64,000 bases of DNA from Halanaerobiaceae bacterium (GTDB lineage: Bacteria > Bacillota > Halanaerobiia > Halanaerobiales > Halarsenatibacteraceae). The stretch lies in contig PWEJ01000077.1 of the NCBI GenBank assembly GCA_003553485.1, positions 30,824 to 94,823 on the forward strand, written 5' to 3'. Each line of letters starts with the position of its first letter. Position 1 is the stretch's first letter. The notes under the pieces were generated by a model. The model saw only the letters and a program-made list of their open reading frames with translations, was not told the DNA's origin and did not search any database. A program made the position numbers and the translations under genes. This document shows positions 56,403 to 64,000 of the stretch, piece after piece.

Positions 56403-56436
56403 CCTGCTTATCAGCTTTTATAAGCAGGTTTTTTAA
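56403..56436 (+). terminator. terminator after the aminotransferase block
   Basis: CCTGCTTA and TAAGCAGG enclose a 10-base loop and are followed by six T. Confidence 0.85.
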
Positions 56437-56515
56437 TTTTTTAGTAATATTTTGCAGGAAATATTTGGAGAAAGGAGAATATCAATCATATTACCTTATT
56501 TTAGGAGGCGAGATA

Positions 56516-56935
56516 ATGACCCTTCATAATCAGCAAGTTGGTTATGCCGGACAGGAGACAGCCAGGGAATATCTGCTGGCCGAGAATTTTAATATTATCC
56601 AGGAAAATTATCGCTGTAAATTAGGAGAAATTGATTTAATCTGTAGCAGAGAAAAAGAACTCATCTTTGTGGAAGTTAAGACTGATTTGACAGGTTATTT
56701 TGGACCGGCAGAGTACCGGGTGGGAAAGAAAAAGCAACGCCGCCTGAAGAGAGCAGCCCTTTATTTCCTGGCTCAAAATAAACCCCATTATCGTCAGGAC
56801 TGGCAGTATCGCTTTGATGTAATCACAGTTAAGGCCTCTTTAAATTATGATTATCCGCCCCTTGAAGAGAGAACTGATAAAAAGATAATAGATCTACAGA
56901 AGATAGAAATAAATCATTATGAGAATGCTTTTTGA
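56516..56935 (+). CDS. yraN: YraN-family (UPF0102) nuclease-fold protein
   Basis: About 139 residues. VGYAGQETAREYLL, the acidic GEIDLIC and FVEVKTD correspond to the Asp/Glu/Lys core of the restriction-endonuclease-like fold. The ATG at 56516 after TTAGGAGG was chosen; an in-frame opening from 56465 adds 17 unconserved residues. It usually lies beside rnhB and comM. Role probably in DNA or recombination, not proven. Confidence 0.9.
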   Translation: MTLHNQQVGYAGQETAREYLLAENFNIIQENYRCKLGEIDLICSREKELIFVEVKTDLTGYFGPAEYRVGKKKQRRLKRAALYFLAQNKPHYRQDWQYRFDVITVKASLNYDYPPLEERTDKKIIDLQKIEINHYENAF

Positions 56936-56980
56936 AGTTAAATAGGCTATTTAAACTAAATTAGCAGGGAGGAAGATTAG

Positions 56981-58531
56981 ATGCCGGTAAATATTTCATC
57001 TGGAACACTCTTTGGTTTAGAGGCCCGCCTGGTGATGGTGGAGATAGATATAAGTAGAGGACTGCCTGCCTTCTCTGTAGTGGGGCTACCAGACAGGGCT
57101 TTGCAGGAATCAAAGGAGCGGGTGCGCTCTGCTTTGAAAAACTCCAACTTGCCCTATCCGGACCGCAGAATCACCATCAATCTAGCCCCGGCTGACCAGA
57201 AAAAGGAAGGTCCCCAATTTGATCTGGCCATTGCCCTGGGGCTTTTAGCTGCCCAGGGCTCAATACCTGCTAAAAATTTGAGTGATACTTTCATCGTTGG
57301 TGAACTATCTTTAGCAGGAAAAGTGAGAGCAGTGAGAGGGGTGGTGCCCTTTCTGGAACTGGCTAAAGCTGCTGGAGCTAAGAATTTTATCTTTCCCCGG
57401 GCTAACAGAGAGGAACTTCCTGATATCCCTGATATAAAATACATTCCTGTAAAAAATTTAGCTGAAATCTCTGCCAGCCTGCAAAATATCAAAACCCTTC
57501 CTTCCTGGCAACCAACCTTTAGCTATGAAGAACTTGTGGCTCAGGACAAAAAGAGAAAAAGTTCAGGGATAAAACTGGAGGATATTAAAGGTCAGTTACC
57601 GGCCAAAAGAGTGCTGGAGATAGCTGCTGCCGGCAATCATAATCTGCTTTTTATCGGTCCACCAGGCTCCGGCAAGACTCTCTTAGCCCGGTCCCTGGCT
57701 GAATTATTACCTCCCTTAAAACCCATTGAAGCCAGGGAGGTCGCCCTGATAGCCAGTGCTGCCGGCCTGAAAAGTGAGATCAGCCGGCAAAAGATAAAGC
57801 GTCCCTGGAGAGACCCCCACCACTCTATCTCTACAGTGGGTCTTATCGGTGGGGGCAAAACTGTAACACCAGGAGAGGTGACTTTAGCCCACCGGGGAGT
57901 TTTATTTCTCGATGAAATACCGGAATTTAAAAGAGATGTCCTGGAAAATCTGCGTCAGCCTTTAGAAAAGGGGGTTATTAATATCATCCGCCAGACCTAT
58001 AATGTTAAATTGGCTGCTGACTTCCTGTTGATAGCAGCCATGAACCCCTGTCCCTGCGGTTATCAAAATAACAAAGATGAGGGCTGCCGTTGTACCCCTT
58101 ATCGGATTGCAGAATACCGGGGCCGTCTCTCAGGCCCTCTACTGGATAGGATTGACATTCATTTTGAGGTACCGGCTTTAAAGCCAGAAGAGATTGTCTA
58201 TTCCAATAATGGTGGTCCTACCACTGCTGAAGTCCAGGAGAAGGTTTTAAAAGCCAGAAAGAGACAGAGTGAGCGACAGGCAATTTTTAGTGACGATGAA
58301 GTTGAAATCTGGAATTCTTCCCTTGATTATAATACTCTGGAAGAGATCTGTCAATTGACCTTCCGGGAAAGGCAATTTTTAGCTAGAGCCTTTAAAGGTT
58401 TAGGGCTCAGTGCCCGGGCCTTTGATAAGATATTGCGGGTAGCCAGGACAATTGCTGACCTGGATAATTCTAAGAGCGTAAAAGAAGAGCACCTTTCTGA
58501 AGCTCTAATTTATCGCCCCCAACTATTATAA
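56981..58531 (+). CDS. comM: YifB/ComM-family Mg-chelatase-like AAA+ ATPase
   Basis: A 516-residue AAA+ protein. An N-terminal Lon-like domain (GLPAFSVVGLPD, then RKVRAVRG-like VRAVRGVVPFLELA) precedes Walker A GPPGSGKTLLARSL near 225 and GVLFLDEIPEF near 305. A zinc-like CPCGYQ...CRC cluster follows. ComM homologues aid branch migration during natural transformation. dprA, the usual downstream partner, is not found in the window. Confidence 0.94.
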   Translation: MPVNISSGTLFGLEARLVMVEIDISRGLPAFSVVGLPDRALQESKERVRSALKNSNLPYPDRRITINLAPADQKKEGPQFDLAIALGLLAAQGSIPAKNLSDTFIVGELSLAGKVRAVRGVVPFLELAKAAGAKNFIFPRANREELPDIPDIKYIPVKNLAEISASLQNIKTLPSWQPTFSYEELVAQDKKRKSSGIKLEDIKGQLPAKRVLEIAAAGNHNLLFIGPPGSGKTLLARSLAELLPPLKPIEAREVALIASAAGLKSEISRQKIKRPWRDPHHSISTVGLIGGGKTVTPGEVTLAHRGVLFLDEIPEFKRDVLENLRQPLEKGVINIIRQTYNVKLAADFLLIAAMNPCPCGYQNNKDEGCRCTPYRIAEYRGRLSGPLLDRIDIHFEVPALKPEEIVYSNNGGPTTAEVQEKVLKARKRQSERQAIFSDDEVEIWNSSLDYNTLEEICQLTFRERQFLARAFKGLGLSARAFDKILRVARTIADLDNSKSVKEEHLSEALIYRPQLL

Positions 58532-58551
58532 CTTCTATTGGTTATAATAGT
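58522..58551. repeat. 11-bp inverted repeat over the comM stop codon
   Basis: ACTATTATAAC and GTTATAATAGT are perfect complements with an 8-base loop; the left arm includes the comM stop codon. T-rich sequence follows, so a weak terminator is possible. Confidence 0.55.
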
Positions 58552-58561
58552 ATAACTTTTA

Positions 58562-58590
58562 TTGCAAAAAGCTCAAAAGTAAGGTAAAAT
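58562..58590 (+). promoter_or_regulatory. probable sigma-A promoter of the radical SAM gene
   Basis: TTGCAA and TAAAAT are 17 bases apart, about 150 bases before the gene. The rest of this leader is AT-rich without clear structure. Confidence 0.5.
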
Positions 58591-58741
58591 AGCTTTAGTT
58601 AATAAAGTAAATTGTGTTCTTATTTTCCTGGCATTTAAATTATCTCACTAGCATTTAATTTATCTCAAAAAATATTTTTTATAACAATAGCTTATCTTAT
58701 AGCAGAAGCTTAATTGAAAAAGCAAATAGCAGGTGAAAGTT

Positions 58742-59692
58742 ATGGAACCCTATTATAAGTATTCTGATTTTTTAAAGGAAAAGCACGGGGAAAAGACTTA
58801 CAAGCTGCCCTTGAACTTACCCCTTACTTGCCCTAATCGTGATGGCCAGCTAGGGGATAAGGGCTGTTATTTTTGTGGTGAGGAGGCAGCTGGTTTTGAG
58901 AGTGAGCCAGAGGAATCTATCCGCCAGCAGCTTCTGGAACTTAAAGAATATATAGGTCCCAGGTTTAATGCAAATAAATTTATCGCCTATTTCCAGAACT
59001 TCACCAATACCTATCTCCCTCTGCCTCGCTTAAAAATGTATATACGTGAAGCCCTCACAGTGGAGGATATAGTGGAGGTTTCTCTTTCCACCAGGCCTGA
59101 CTGTGTAGACTATGAATATCTAAAGGCTATAAAGAGCCTGGTCAACACAGTTAATAGCGAAGTGGCCTTGAGCTTAGAATTAGGGCTGCAGTCTGTTAAT
59201 TATCACAGTTTACAAAGGGCTAATAGAGGTCATACTTTAGCTCATTTTATTGATGCCGTCCTGACTGCCAGAACCTGTAATTTTGAACTTGGGGCTCATC
59301 TGATTTTAAACCTGCCCGGTGATGATATGGAAGATGTCAAAGAGAATGCCCGTATCTTATCGGCTTTAAGGGTAGATAATGTAAAACTCCATGCCCTTTA
59401 CCTGCGGGAAGGAACTGAGTTTGCCCGGCAGTATCAAAGGGGTGAGCTGGAGATGATCTCTTTAGAAGAATATATTGAGAGAGTGATAACTTTTTTAGAA
59501 TATCTCGACCCCCGGATTGCTGTCCAGCGGCTTTTAGGTCGCGCTCCCAGAGAGGGGAGTGTTTTTGTCAACTGGGGAATGGATAACCGCAAGATACATA
59601 ATATGATTATAGCCGAGATGAAAGAAAGAGGCAGTAAGCAGGGAGATAAGTTTAACTATCTCCAGGGACACTGCCTGGATAAGTTTAAATAA
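58742..59692 (+). CDS. TIGR01212-type radical SAM protein (YtqA/YhcC-like)
   Basis: About 316 residues. The cluster cysteines are in TCPNRDGQLGDKGCYFCG, the family's typical long first spacer then CxxC. VSLSTRPDC, LELGLQSVNYHSL and RANRGHTL follow. The ATG at 58742 follows AGGTG. Pairs with the methyltransferase gene immediately downstream, as ytqA-ytqB do in Bacillus. A tRNA or rRNA modification role is suspected but not shown. Confidence 0.9.
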   Translation: MEPYYKYSDFLKEKHGEKTYKLPLNLPLTCPNRDGQLGDKGCYFCGEEAAGFESEPEESIRQQLLELKEYIGPRFNANKFIAYFQNFTNTYLPLPRLKMYIREALTVEDIVEVSLSTRPDCVDYEYLKAIKSLVNTVNSEVALSLELGLQSVNYHSLQRANRGHTLAHFIDAVLTARTCNFELGAHLILNLPGDDMEDVKENARILSALRVDNVKLHALYLREGTEFARQYQRGELEMISLEEYIERVITFLEYLDPRIAVQRLLGRAPREGSVFVNWGMDNRKIHNMIIAEMKERGSKQGDKFNYLQGHCLDKFK

Positions 59693-59712
59693 GGATTGAA
59701 AGGAGGGAGAAG

Positions 59713-60309
59713 ATGACCTTACCTCAGGGAGTGGAGATGAGCCACATTATCTTAGAGAGGTTTCTTTCGCCAGGAGATATAGCTTTAGATGCTACCTGCG
59801 GCAATGGTCATGATACAGTATTTTTAGCTGAACTGGTCGGGGAAGAGGGCCGAGTCTTAGCCCTGGATATCCAGGCAGAGGCAGTTAAGAATACTCAAGC
59901 CCTTTTAAAAGAGCAGGGATTAACCAGGCGGGTTGAGGTGCTGCAGGGAGACCACAGTAAACTTAAAGAGCATTTATCTTCTTTAGCTGACTCTGGAGAA
60001 GCAAAGAAATCCAAAAACTTTTTACAGGCGATTGTCTTTAATCTCGGTTATCTGCCTGGCAGTGATAAGGAAGTTATTACTGAAGCAGAAACCACCATAG
60101 CTGCTTTAAAGCAGAGCCTGGAGTTTTTAGCCCTGGGAGGTGTATTAGTTGTAGTCCTTTATACCGGCCATGATGGCGGAGAAGAGGAGGGGAGAGAAGT
60201 TTTAGCCTGGGCAAAGGAGCTGGACTATCAGAAATTTAATGTCCTCCACCACAAATTTCTCAACCAGCCTAATGACCCTCCCCAGGTAATAGCCATCACC
60301 AGGCGTTAA
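59713..60309 (+). CDS. YtqB-family class I methyltransferase
   Basis: A 198-residue Rossmann methyltransferase. LDATCGNGHDTVFLAELVG is SAM motif I, RVLALDIQ motif II, VFNLGYLPGSDKE the catalytic stretch and VVVLYTGHDGG near the end, typical of YtqB/putative rRNA methylase. Recent work on related proteins points to tRNA wobble-base maturation with the paired radical SAM enzyme. GGAGGGAG precedes the ATG. Confidence 0.9.
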   Translation: MTLPQGVEMSHIILERFLSPGDIALDATCGNGHDTVFLAELVGEEGRVLALDIQAEAVKNTQALLKEQGLTRRVEVLQGDHSKLKEHLSSLADSGEAKKSKNFLQAIVFNLGYLPGSDKEVITEAETTIAALKQSLEFLALGGVLVVVLYTGHDGGEEEGREVLAWAKELDYQKFNVLHHKFLNQPNDPPQVIAITRR

Positions 60310-60363
60310 AAATTTTGTCCGGAAAAATAGCCAGCATTTAAATCTAAAGGGGGAATTATAGCT

Positions 60364-61854
60364 ATGATCTATATAATCTTAGTTTTAGGCCTGATCATAA
60401 TAGGAGAGACTCTGTACATATTTAATTTAAGAGCTAAATCTGGAGCTGGAGAAGGGGCCAGGCTCCAGGGCAGAAGAGGAAAAGCAAATAAAGAACAATT
60501 TAAAGCTCAGGATAAACAGCTGGAGCTTTTTACTTTTTTATATGAGACAGCCGATAAGCTTAAGCTTTTAAGCCGGAAATTGGAAGAAGAAATAGCTAAA
60601 GAATCTTCTTTAGCAGAAGACCTCTCAGCCAGCAGTGAAGAGCTGGCTGCCTCCTCGCAAGAACAATCTTCCAATCTTCAGTTTATCTCAGAGGAAATTA
60701 GCTCTGCCATCAGAGAGCTTGATGAGGTGGTACAGGGAATCGAAGAGGTTTTAGAGCAGACAGAGGCAGGCCTGGCTGACATGGAAAATGTCTCGGAAAA
60801 TTTATCTGAACTGGACTCCACCATGACCAGAGGGGAAGAGGAGTTTGAGCAGTTGGCCCGGGACTTAGAAGAGTTTCGCAAAAATATGGATGAAATTGAG
60901 GATACCCTCATGCAGGTCGATGAAGTAGCCGGCCAGACCACTCTCTTAGCTTTAAATGCTTCCATTGAGGCTGCCAGAGCTGGCCAGGAGGGTAAAGGTT
61001 TTGCCGTAGTTGCCGATGAGATAAGAACTCTTTCCACCCGGACAGAGAAATTAGCTGAAAATATTAAAAATATCACCACTGCCAATAGAAAAGAATTGAC
61101 CAGAATAGATGAACAGGTAGAGGATTTTCTTAATCGTTTTCAAGAAATATCCCGGAGCAGTGCTGATATCGATGAAAGCTCAGCAGAAGTGCGTAATCTG
61201 CTGGAGTCAGTAGTCAACCTCTTCCAAAATTATGTCCAGCAGTTAAATGCCCAGCAGGAGGCTTACAAAGAAGTAGGCAATCGGGTTCAGGAAGTTAGTG
61301 GAACTGGCGATGAAATGGCCAATAACATTGAAGGTATAAGCTCTAGCGTGGTAGAGCTGGCCAGTAGAATTGAAGGTTTGAAAGAACCAGCTGATAATCT
61401 CTCTAATTCGGCGGAAAATCTTTATGACAGGATTAATGAAGAGCAGGATTTAGATGAGTATGCCCGGGGACAGGAAGAAGCCATCAGAGAGGTTGAAGAA
61501 AAACTGGCAGGCCTGGCCGACCAGGAAAAGGTTAAAAACTTTAATAAAACTTATATTGCTGAAAAACTTAAAGAACTGGTAAATAAAAATGATAAGATTG
61601 AAATAGCGGCTTTATTCAATGCCAGCGGGAAAACTGCTATTGATATTATCAGTAATAAATTTGATACTGCTAATACTACCGGGCTCAATAAAGAACACCG
61701 GAGCTATTTTCAACGGGCCCTGCAGGGAGAGAAGACTGTTGTTTCAGAGCCATATTTTTCTAGCATGAGTAAAGAGCCCTGTGTAACCATAAGTGCCCGG
61801 ATGGAAAAAAATGGTGAGTTTAAAGGAATAGTTTTAGTTGACCTTACTATATAA
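60364..61854 (+). CDS. methyl-accepting chemotaxis-like protein with C-terminal sensor domain
   Basis: A 496-residue receptor. One transmembrane helix (residues 2-20) is followed straight by the coiled-coil signalling domain; the kinase-binding tip [15 protein letters not shown]...[12 protein letters not shown] is at 191-221. From about 390 a sensor-like domain follows ([20 protein letters not shown] and [18 protein letters not shown]), resembling the membrane-distal part of Cache domains. No HAMP domain or external sensor is present. Sensor domains of this type are normally extracellular and N-terminal, so this layout is unusual. Confidence 0.88.
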   Translation: MIYIILVLGLIIIGETLYIFNLRAKSGAGEGARLQGRRGKANKEQFKAQDKQLELFTFLYETADKLKLLSRKLEEEIAKESSLAEDLSASSEELAASSQEQSSNLQFISEEISSAIRELDEVVQGIEEVLEQTEAGLADMENVSENLSELDSTMTRGEEEFEQLARDLEEFRKNMDEIEDTLMQVDEVAGQTTLLALNASIEAARAGQEGKGFAVVADEIRTLSTRTEKLAENIKNITTANRKELTRIDEQVEDFLNRFQEISRSSADIDESSAEVRNLLESVVNLFQNYVQQLNAQQEAYKEVGNRVQEVSGTGDEMANNIEGISSSVVELASRIEGLKEPADNLSNSAENLYDRINEEQDLDEYARGQEEAIREVEEKLAGLADQEKVKNFNKTYIAEKLKELVNKNDKIEIAALFNASGKTAIDIISNKFDTANTTGLNKEHRSYFQRALQGEKTVVSEPYFSSMSKEPCVTISARMEKNGEFKGIVLVDLTI

Positions 61855-61986
61855 AAAATAGTCAATTATTACGATATTTTGTGATATTTTGCGATTGGGT
61901 AATTTGGTAGATTAAAATTCTGAGATGATGATGATATAATTAATTCAAATTTAAAAAATTAGTCTAAAATAAGCATTGCAAAAATG

Positions 61987-62015
61987 TTGTCAATAGCCAG
62001 AGTAAGTGTTATAAT
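61987..62015 (+). promoter_or_regulatory. sigma-A promoter of the pilB-like gene
   Basis: TTGTCA and TATAAT with a 17-base spacer, about 83 bases before the start codon. Confidence 0.7.
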
Positions 62016-62097
62016 TTATAACAATAAAAGCAGTAGGACTATTTTACCAGCCTATAGAACTAATAGTATAGAATTAATCTCTCAGGAGGTTTAATCT

Positions 62098-63777
62098 GTG
62101 GTACGAAGCATAAAACGAATTGGAGAAATCCTGCGTGACTTTGACTATATAACTAAAGAAGAGTTTGATAAAGCCCTGGAAAAGCAAAAAGAAAGCACCA
62201 GTGATAAAAAACTCGGTGAGCTCCTGGTCGAAATGGGTTATATCACAGAACATGAACTCATCCAGGTGCTGGAGTTTCAAATGGGAATACCTCATGCCAA
62301 TTTATCTGAATACTTTTTAGATCCCGCTCTATCCCAATATGTGCCGGAAAATATTGCCCGGCGCCATCTCACTGTCCCCCTGGAAAAAAAGGAAGATGTC
62401 TTAAAGGTGGTGATGTCTGACCCCACTGATCTGGTGGCTATAGATGATATTGAGCGAGTTTCTGGCCTGGTGGTACGGCCCCTGATTGGAGGTCCTTCTG
62501 AAATTAAGGAAGCTTTAAACTGGCTTTACAGCGATGACAGTATCGATATCAGTGAATTTCTGGAGGAATTTGAGGGCCAGGAAACGGAAGATAATAATTA
62601 CGAAGAAGCTGAGCTCAGGGAGATGGTGGAGGAAGCTCCGATTATCAGGCTGGCTAATTCCATTATCAGTAAGGCCTATAAACGAGGGGCCAGTGATATC
62701 CATGTGGAGCCCGAGGAAGATTATGTCCGGGTCCGTTATCGAATCGATGGAGTTCTCTCCCAGGAGATGACAGCTCCTAAAACCTCCCATCGAGCTTTAG
62801 TATCCCGCTTTAAAATAATTGCCGACCTCGATATCACTGAACACAGAGTGCCCCAGGATGGCCGAATTCAGATGTCAATTAATAGTCGCAAACTTGATAT
62901 GCGGGTCTCTACCTTACCTACTATCCATGGTGAGAAAGTTGTTATCAGACTTTTATCCCGGGATACCAGCCTGCTGGATTTAGAAAACCTCGGGTTTACT
63001 GAAAAAAACCTCACCACTTTAAAGGATCTTATCAGTAAACCCCATGGTATTTTGCTTTTAACCGGACCCACTGGTAGTGGTAAAAGTACCACCCTTTTTG
63101 CCGGTTTAAATCATATCAATAATCCCCGCATTAATCTGGTTACCATTGAGGACCCTGTTGAGTATCAGGTTGAAGGAATTTATCAGGTCCAGGCCAAGCC
63201 CAAGGCCGGCTTAACCTTTGCCAGGACTCTTCGTTCTATTCTTCGTCAGGATCCAGATGTTATCATGGTAGGAGAGATGCGTGATGAAGAGACGGCTGAA
63301 ATTGCTGTGCGAGCAGCCCTCACCGGACATCTGGTTTTTAGCACCTTACATACCAATGATGCAGTTAGTTCTGTTACCAGACTGGTGGATATGGGTTTGC
63401 CTCCCTATCTGGTGGCTTCTTCGGTGATTGGAGTAGTGGCCCAGCGCTTGGTCCGGGAGCTCTGTCCGGATTGCAAAGAGAAAGTTGAACTAACAAAGGC
63501 TCAACAGAAATTTTTAGGGAGCAGTGAGATAACCGAGGCCTATGAAGCCCGGGGTTGTAAAAAATGTGGTAATTCTGGCTATAAAGGCCGACTGGCTCTG
63601 CAGGAGATTTTTGTCCTTGATGATGAGATAAAAGAGCTAATTACTGACAATGTTTCTGAGAACAAGCTCTTTTATACAGCGAAAAAGAATGGGATGAATA
63701 CCCTGAAAGAAGATGGTATTGAGAAACTAAAAGCTGGAGAGACAGATGTCAGTGAGCTGCGCAGAATACTATTTTAG
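62098..63777 (+). CDS. pilB: type IV pilus / type II secretion assembly ATPase (PilB/GspE)
   Basis: A 559-residue hexameric ATPase. The N-terminal MshEN-like domain (LGELLVEMGYITEHELIQVL) is followed by the second N2 domain and the core: Walker A GPTGSGKST at 323-331, Asp box region LVTIEDPVEY, Walker B VIMVGEMRD at 388-396, His box STLHTNDA, and the zinc cysteines C456, C459, C487, C490. GTG start behind CAGGAGGT. No other pilus gene is in the window, but the operon may continue to the right. Confidence 0.94.
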   Translation: MVRSIKRIGEILRDFDYITKEEFDKALEKQKESTSDKKLGELLVEMGYITEHELIQVLEFQMGIPHANLSEYFLDPALSQYVPENIARRHLTVPLEKKEDVLKVVMSDPTDLVAIDDIERVSGLVVRPLIGGPSEIKEALNWLYSDDSIDISEFLEEFEGQETEDNNYEEAELREMVEEAPIIRLANSIISKAYKRGASDIHVEPEEDYVRVRYRIDGVLSQEMTAPKTSHRALVSRFKIIADLDITEHRVPQDGRIQMSINSRKLDMRVSTLPTIHGEKVVIRLLSRDTSLLDLENLGFTEKNLTTLKDLISKPHGILLLTGPTGSGKSTTLFAGLNHINNPRINLVTIEDPVEYQVEGIYQVQAKPKAGLTFARTLRSILRQDPDVIMVGEMRDEETAEIAVRAALTGHLVFSTLHTNDAVSSVTRLVDMGLPPYLVASSVIGVVAQRLVRELCPDCKEKVELTKAQQKFLGSSEITEAYEARGCKKCGNSGYKGRLALQEIFVLDDEIKELITDNVSENKLFYTAKKNGMNTLKEDGIEKLKAGETDVSELRRILF

Positions 63778-63808
63778 GACTTTTTTACTAAAAAATTCCT
63801 TGAAGCTA

Positions 63809-63837
63809 TTGTTTTATTATAAAGAATTTGGTATAAT
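63809..63837 (+). promoter_or_regulatory. possible promoter near the right edge
   Basis: TTGTTT and TATAAT are 17 bases apart. No gene starts in the remaining 160 bases, so this would serve a gene beyond the window, presumably the next pilus gene. Confidence 0.4.
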
Positions 63838-64000
63838 TGGATAAAGATATAAATATTTTTAGTTTTCTTAAAAATTTTCATCAATTATTGCGAATAATTT
63901 AACTAGTATGGCTAAAAGTACTATATTTAAGCCAAAATATTATCCAAAGGGGTAATGTAAAAATAACACTTTAAGTGGTATACTTGAACAAGCTAACTAT

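Noticed and set aside
62534..62770. 78-residue plus-strand open frame inside pilB
   Set aside because: Alternative-frame shadow with no ribosome site or domain.
63838..64000. Cyclic di-GMP riboswitch or small gene at the right edge
   Set aside because: No GEMM core motif and no open frame with a ribosome site; sequence is too short to judge.
1..64000. CRISPR array, insertion sequence, prophage or toxin-antitoxin system
   Set aside because: No regularly spaced repeats, transposase, integrase, phage structural gene or recognisable toxin pair was seen on either strand.

Overview
The window reads as a chromosomal segment of an anaerobic, AT-rich, low-GC Gram-positive-type bacterium, most likely a member of Halanaerobiales or a close relative. 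The grounds are the classical Firmicutes gene neighbourhoods (folD-xseAB-ispA-dxs-tlyA-nadK-argR-recN-spo0A and scpAB...smc-ftsY-ylxM-ffh-rpsP-khpA-rimM-trmD-rplS-rbgA-rnhB), an [FeFe]-hydrogenase tail, ferredoxin-linked 2-oxoacid oxidoreductase, an arginine deiminase fermentation operon and Glu-rich proteins. The assignment to an order is inference; no rRNA gene is present to confirm it. Every protein gene except the thioredoxin-like gene at 278-613 lies on the plus strand, and the only RNA gene seen is a tRNA-Leu(CAG) on the minus strand. No stretch over 300 bases is without a gene.

Layout: 1-860 holds the end of an [FeFe] hydrogenase, a convergent thioredoxin-like gene and tRNA-Leu. 1070-11207 is the folD to spo0A housekeeping cluster; recN is split by a one-base frameshift, nadK appears to use an ATT start, and spoIVB is absent from its usual place before spo0A. 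11284-15467 is a TrmB-type regulator followed by arcABC (arginine to ornithine, CO2, NH3 and ATP). 15681-24618 is a sigma-54 activator followed by an eight-gene operon for oxidative fermentation of branched-chain amino acids: two leucine/valine dehydrogenase paralogues, phosphotransbutyrylase, butyrate kinase and a four-subunit 2-oxoacid:ferredoxin oxidoreductase. It is preceded by a good -24/-12 promoter with inverted repeats upstream. 24734-27775 carries a PepT-like peptidase, a Nudix hydrolase, a DUF2089 protein, a SHOCT-like protein and a small XRE regulator.

27964-32691 is a nucleoside-salvage operon (deoB, punA, pdp, nicotinate phosphoribosyltransferase). 32730-41655 has a DHH-CBS-tRNA nucleotidyltransferase fusion, an M50 protease, scpA, scpB, rluB and smc. 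41703-50473 is the SRP and ribosome-biogenesis cluster, interrupted by an unusual tandem MPN/JAMM protein between smc and ftsY. 50546-56321 (queT, a PAS-GGDEF cyclase, threonine dehydratase, two aminotransferases) looks like an insertion between rnhB and yraN-comM. 58742-63777 holds a YtqA/YtqB pair, a chemoreceptor with its sensor domain at the C-terminus and a PilB/GspE ATPase.

No CRISPR array, insertion sequence, prophage or defence island was seen. The most unusual items are the tandem MPN/JAMM protein, the sigma-54 branched-chain amino acid operon with a diverged dehydrogenase copy, the TrmB-arcABC pairing, the reversed-topology chemoreceptor, and the coupling of a diguanylate cyclase to amino-acid enzymes.
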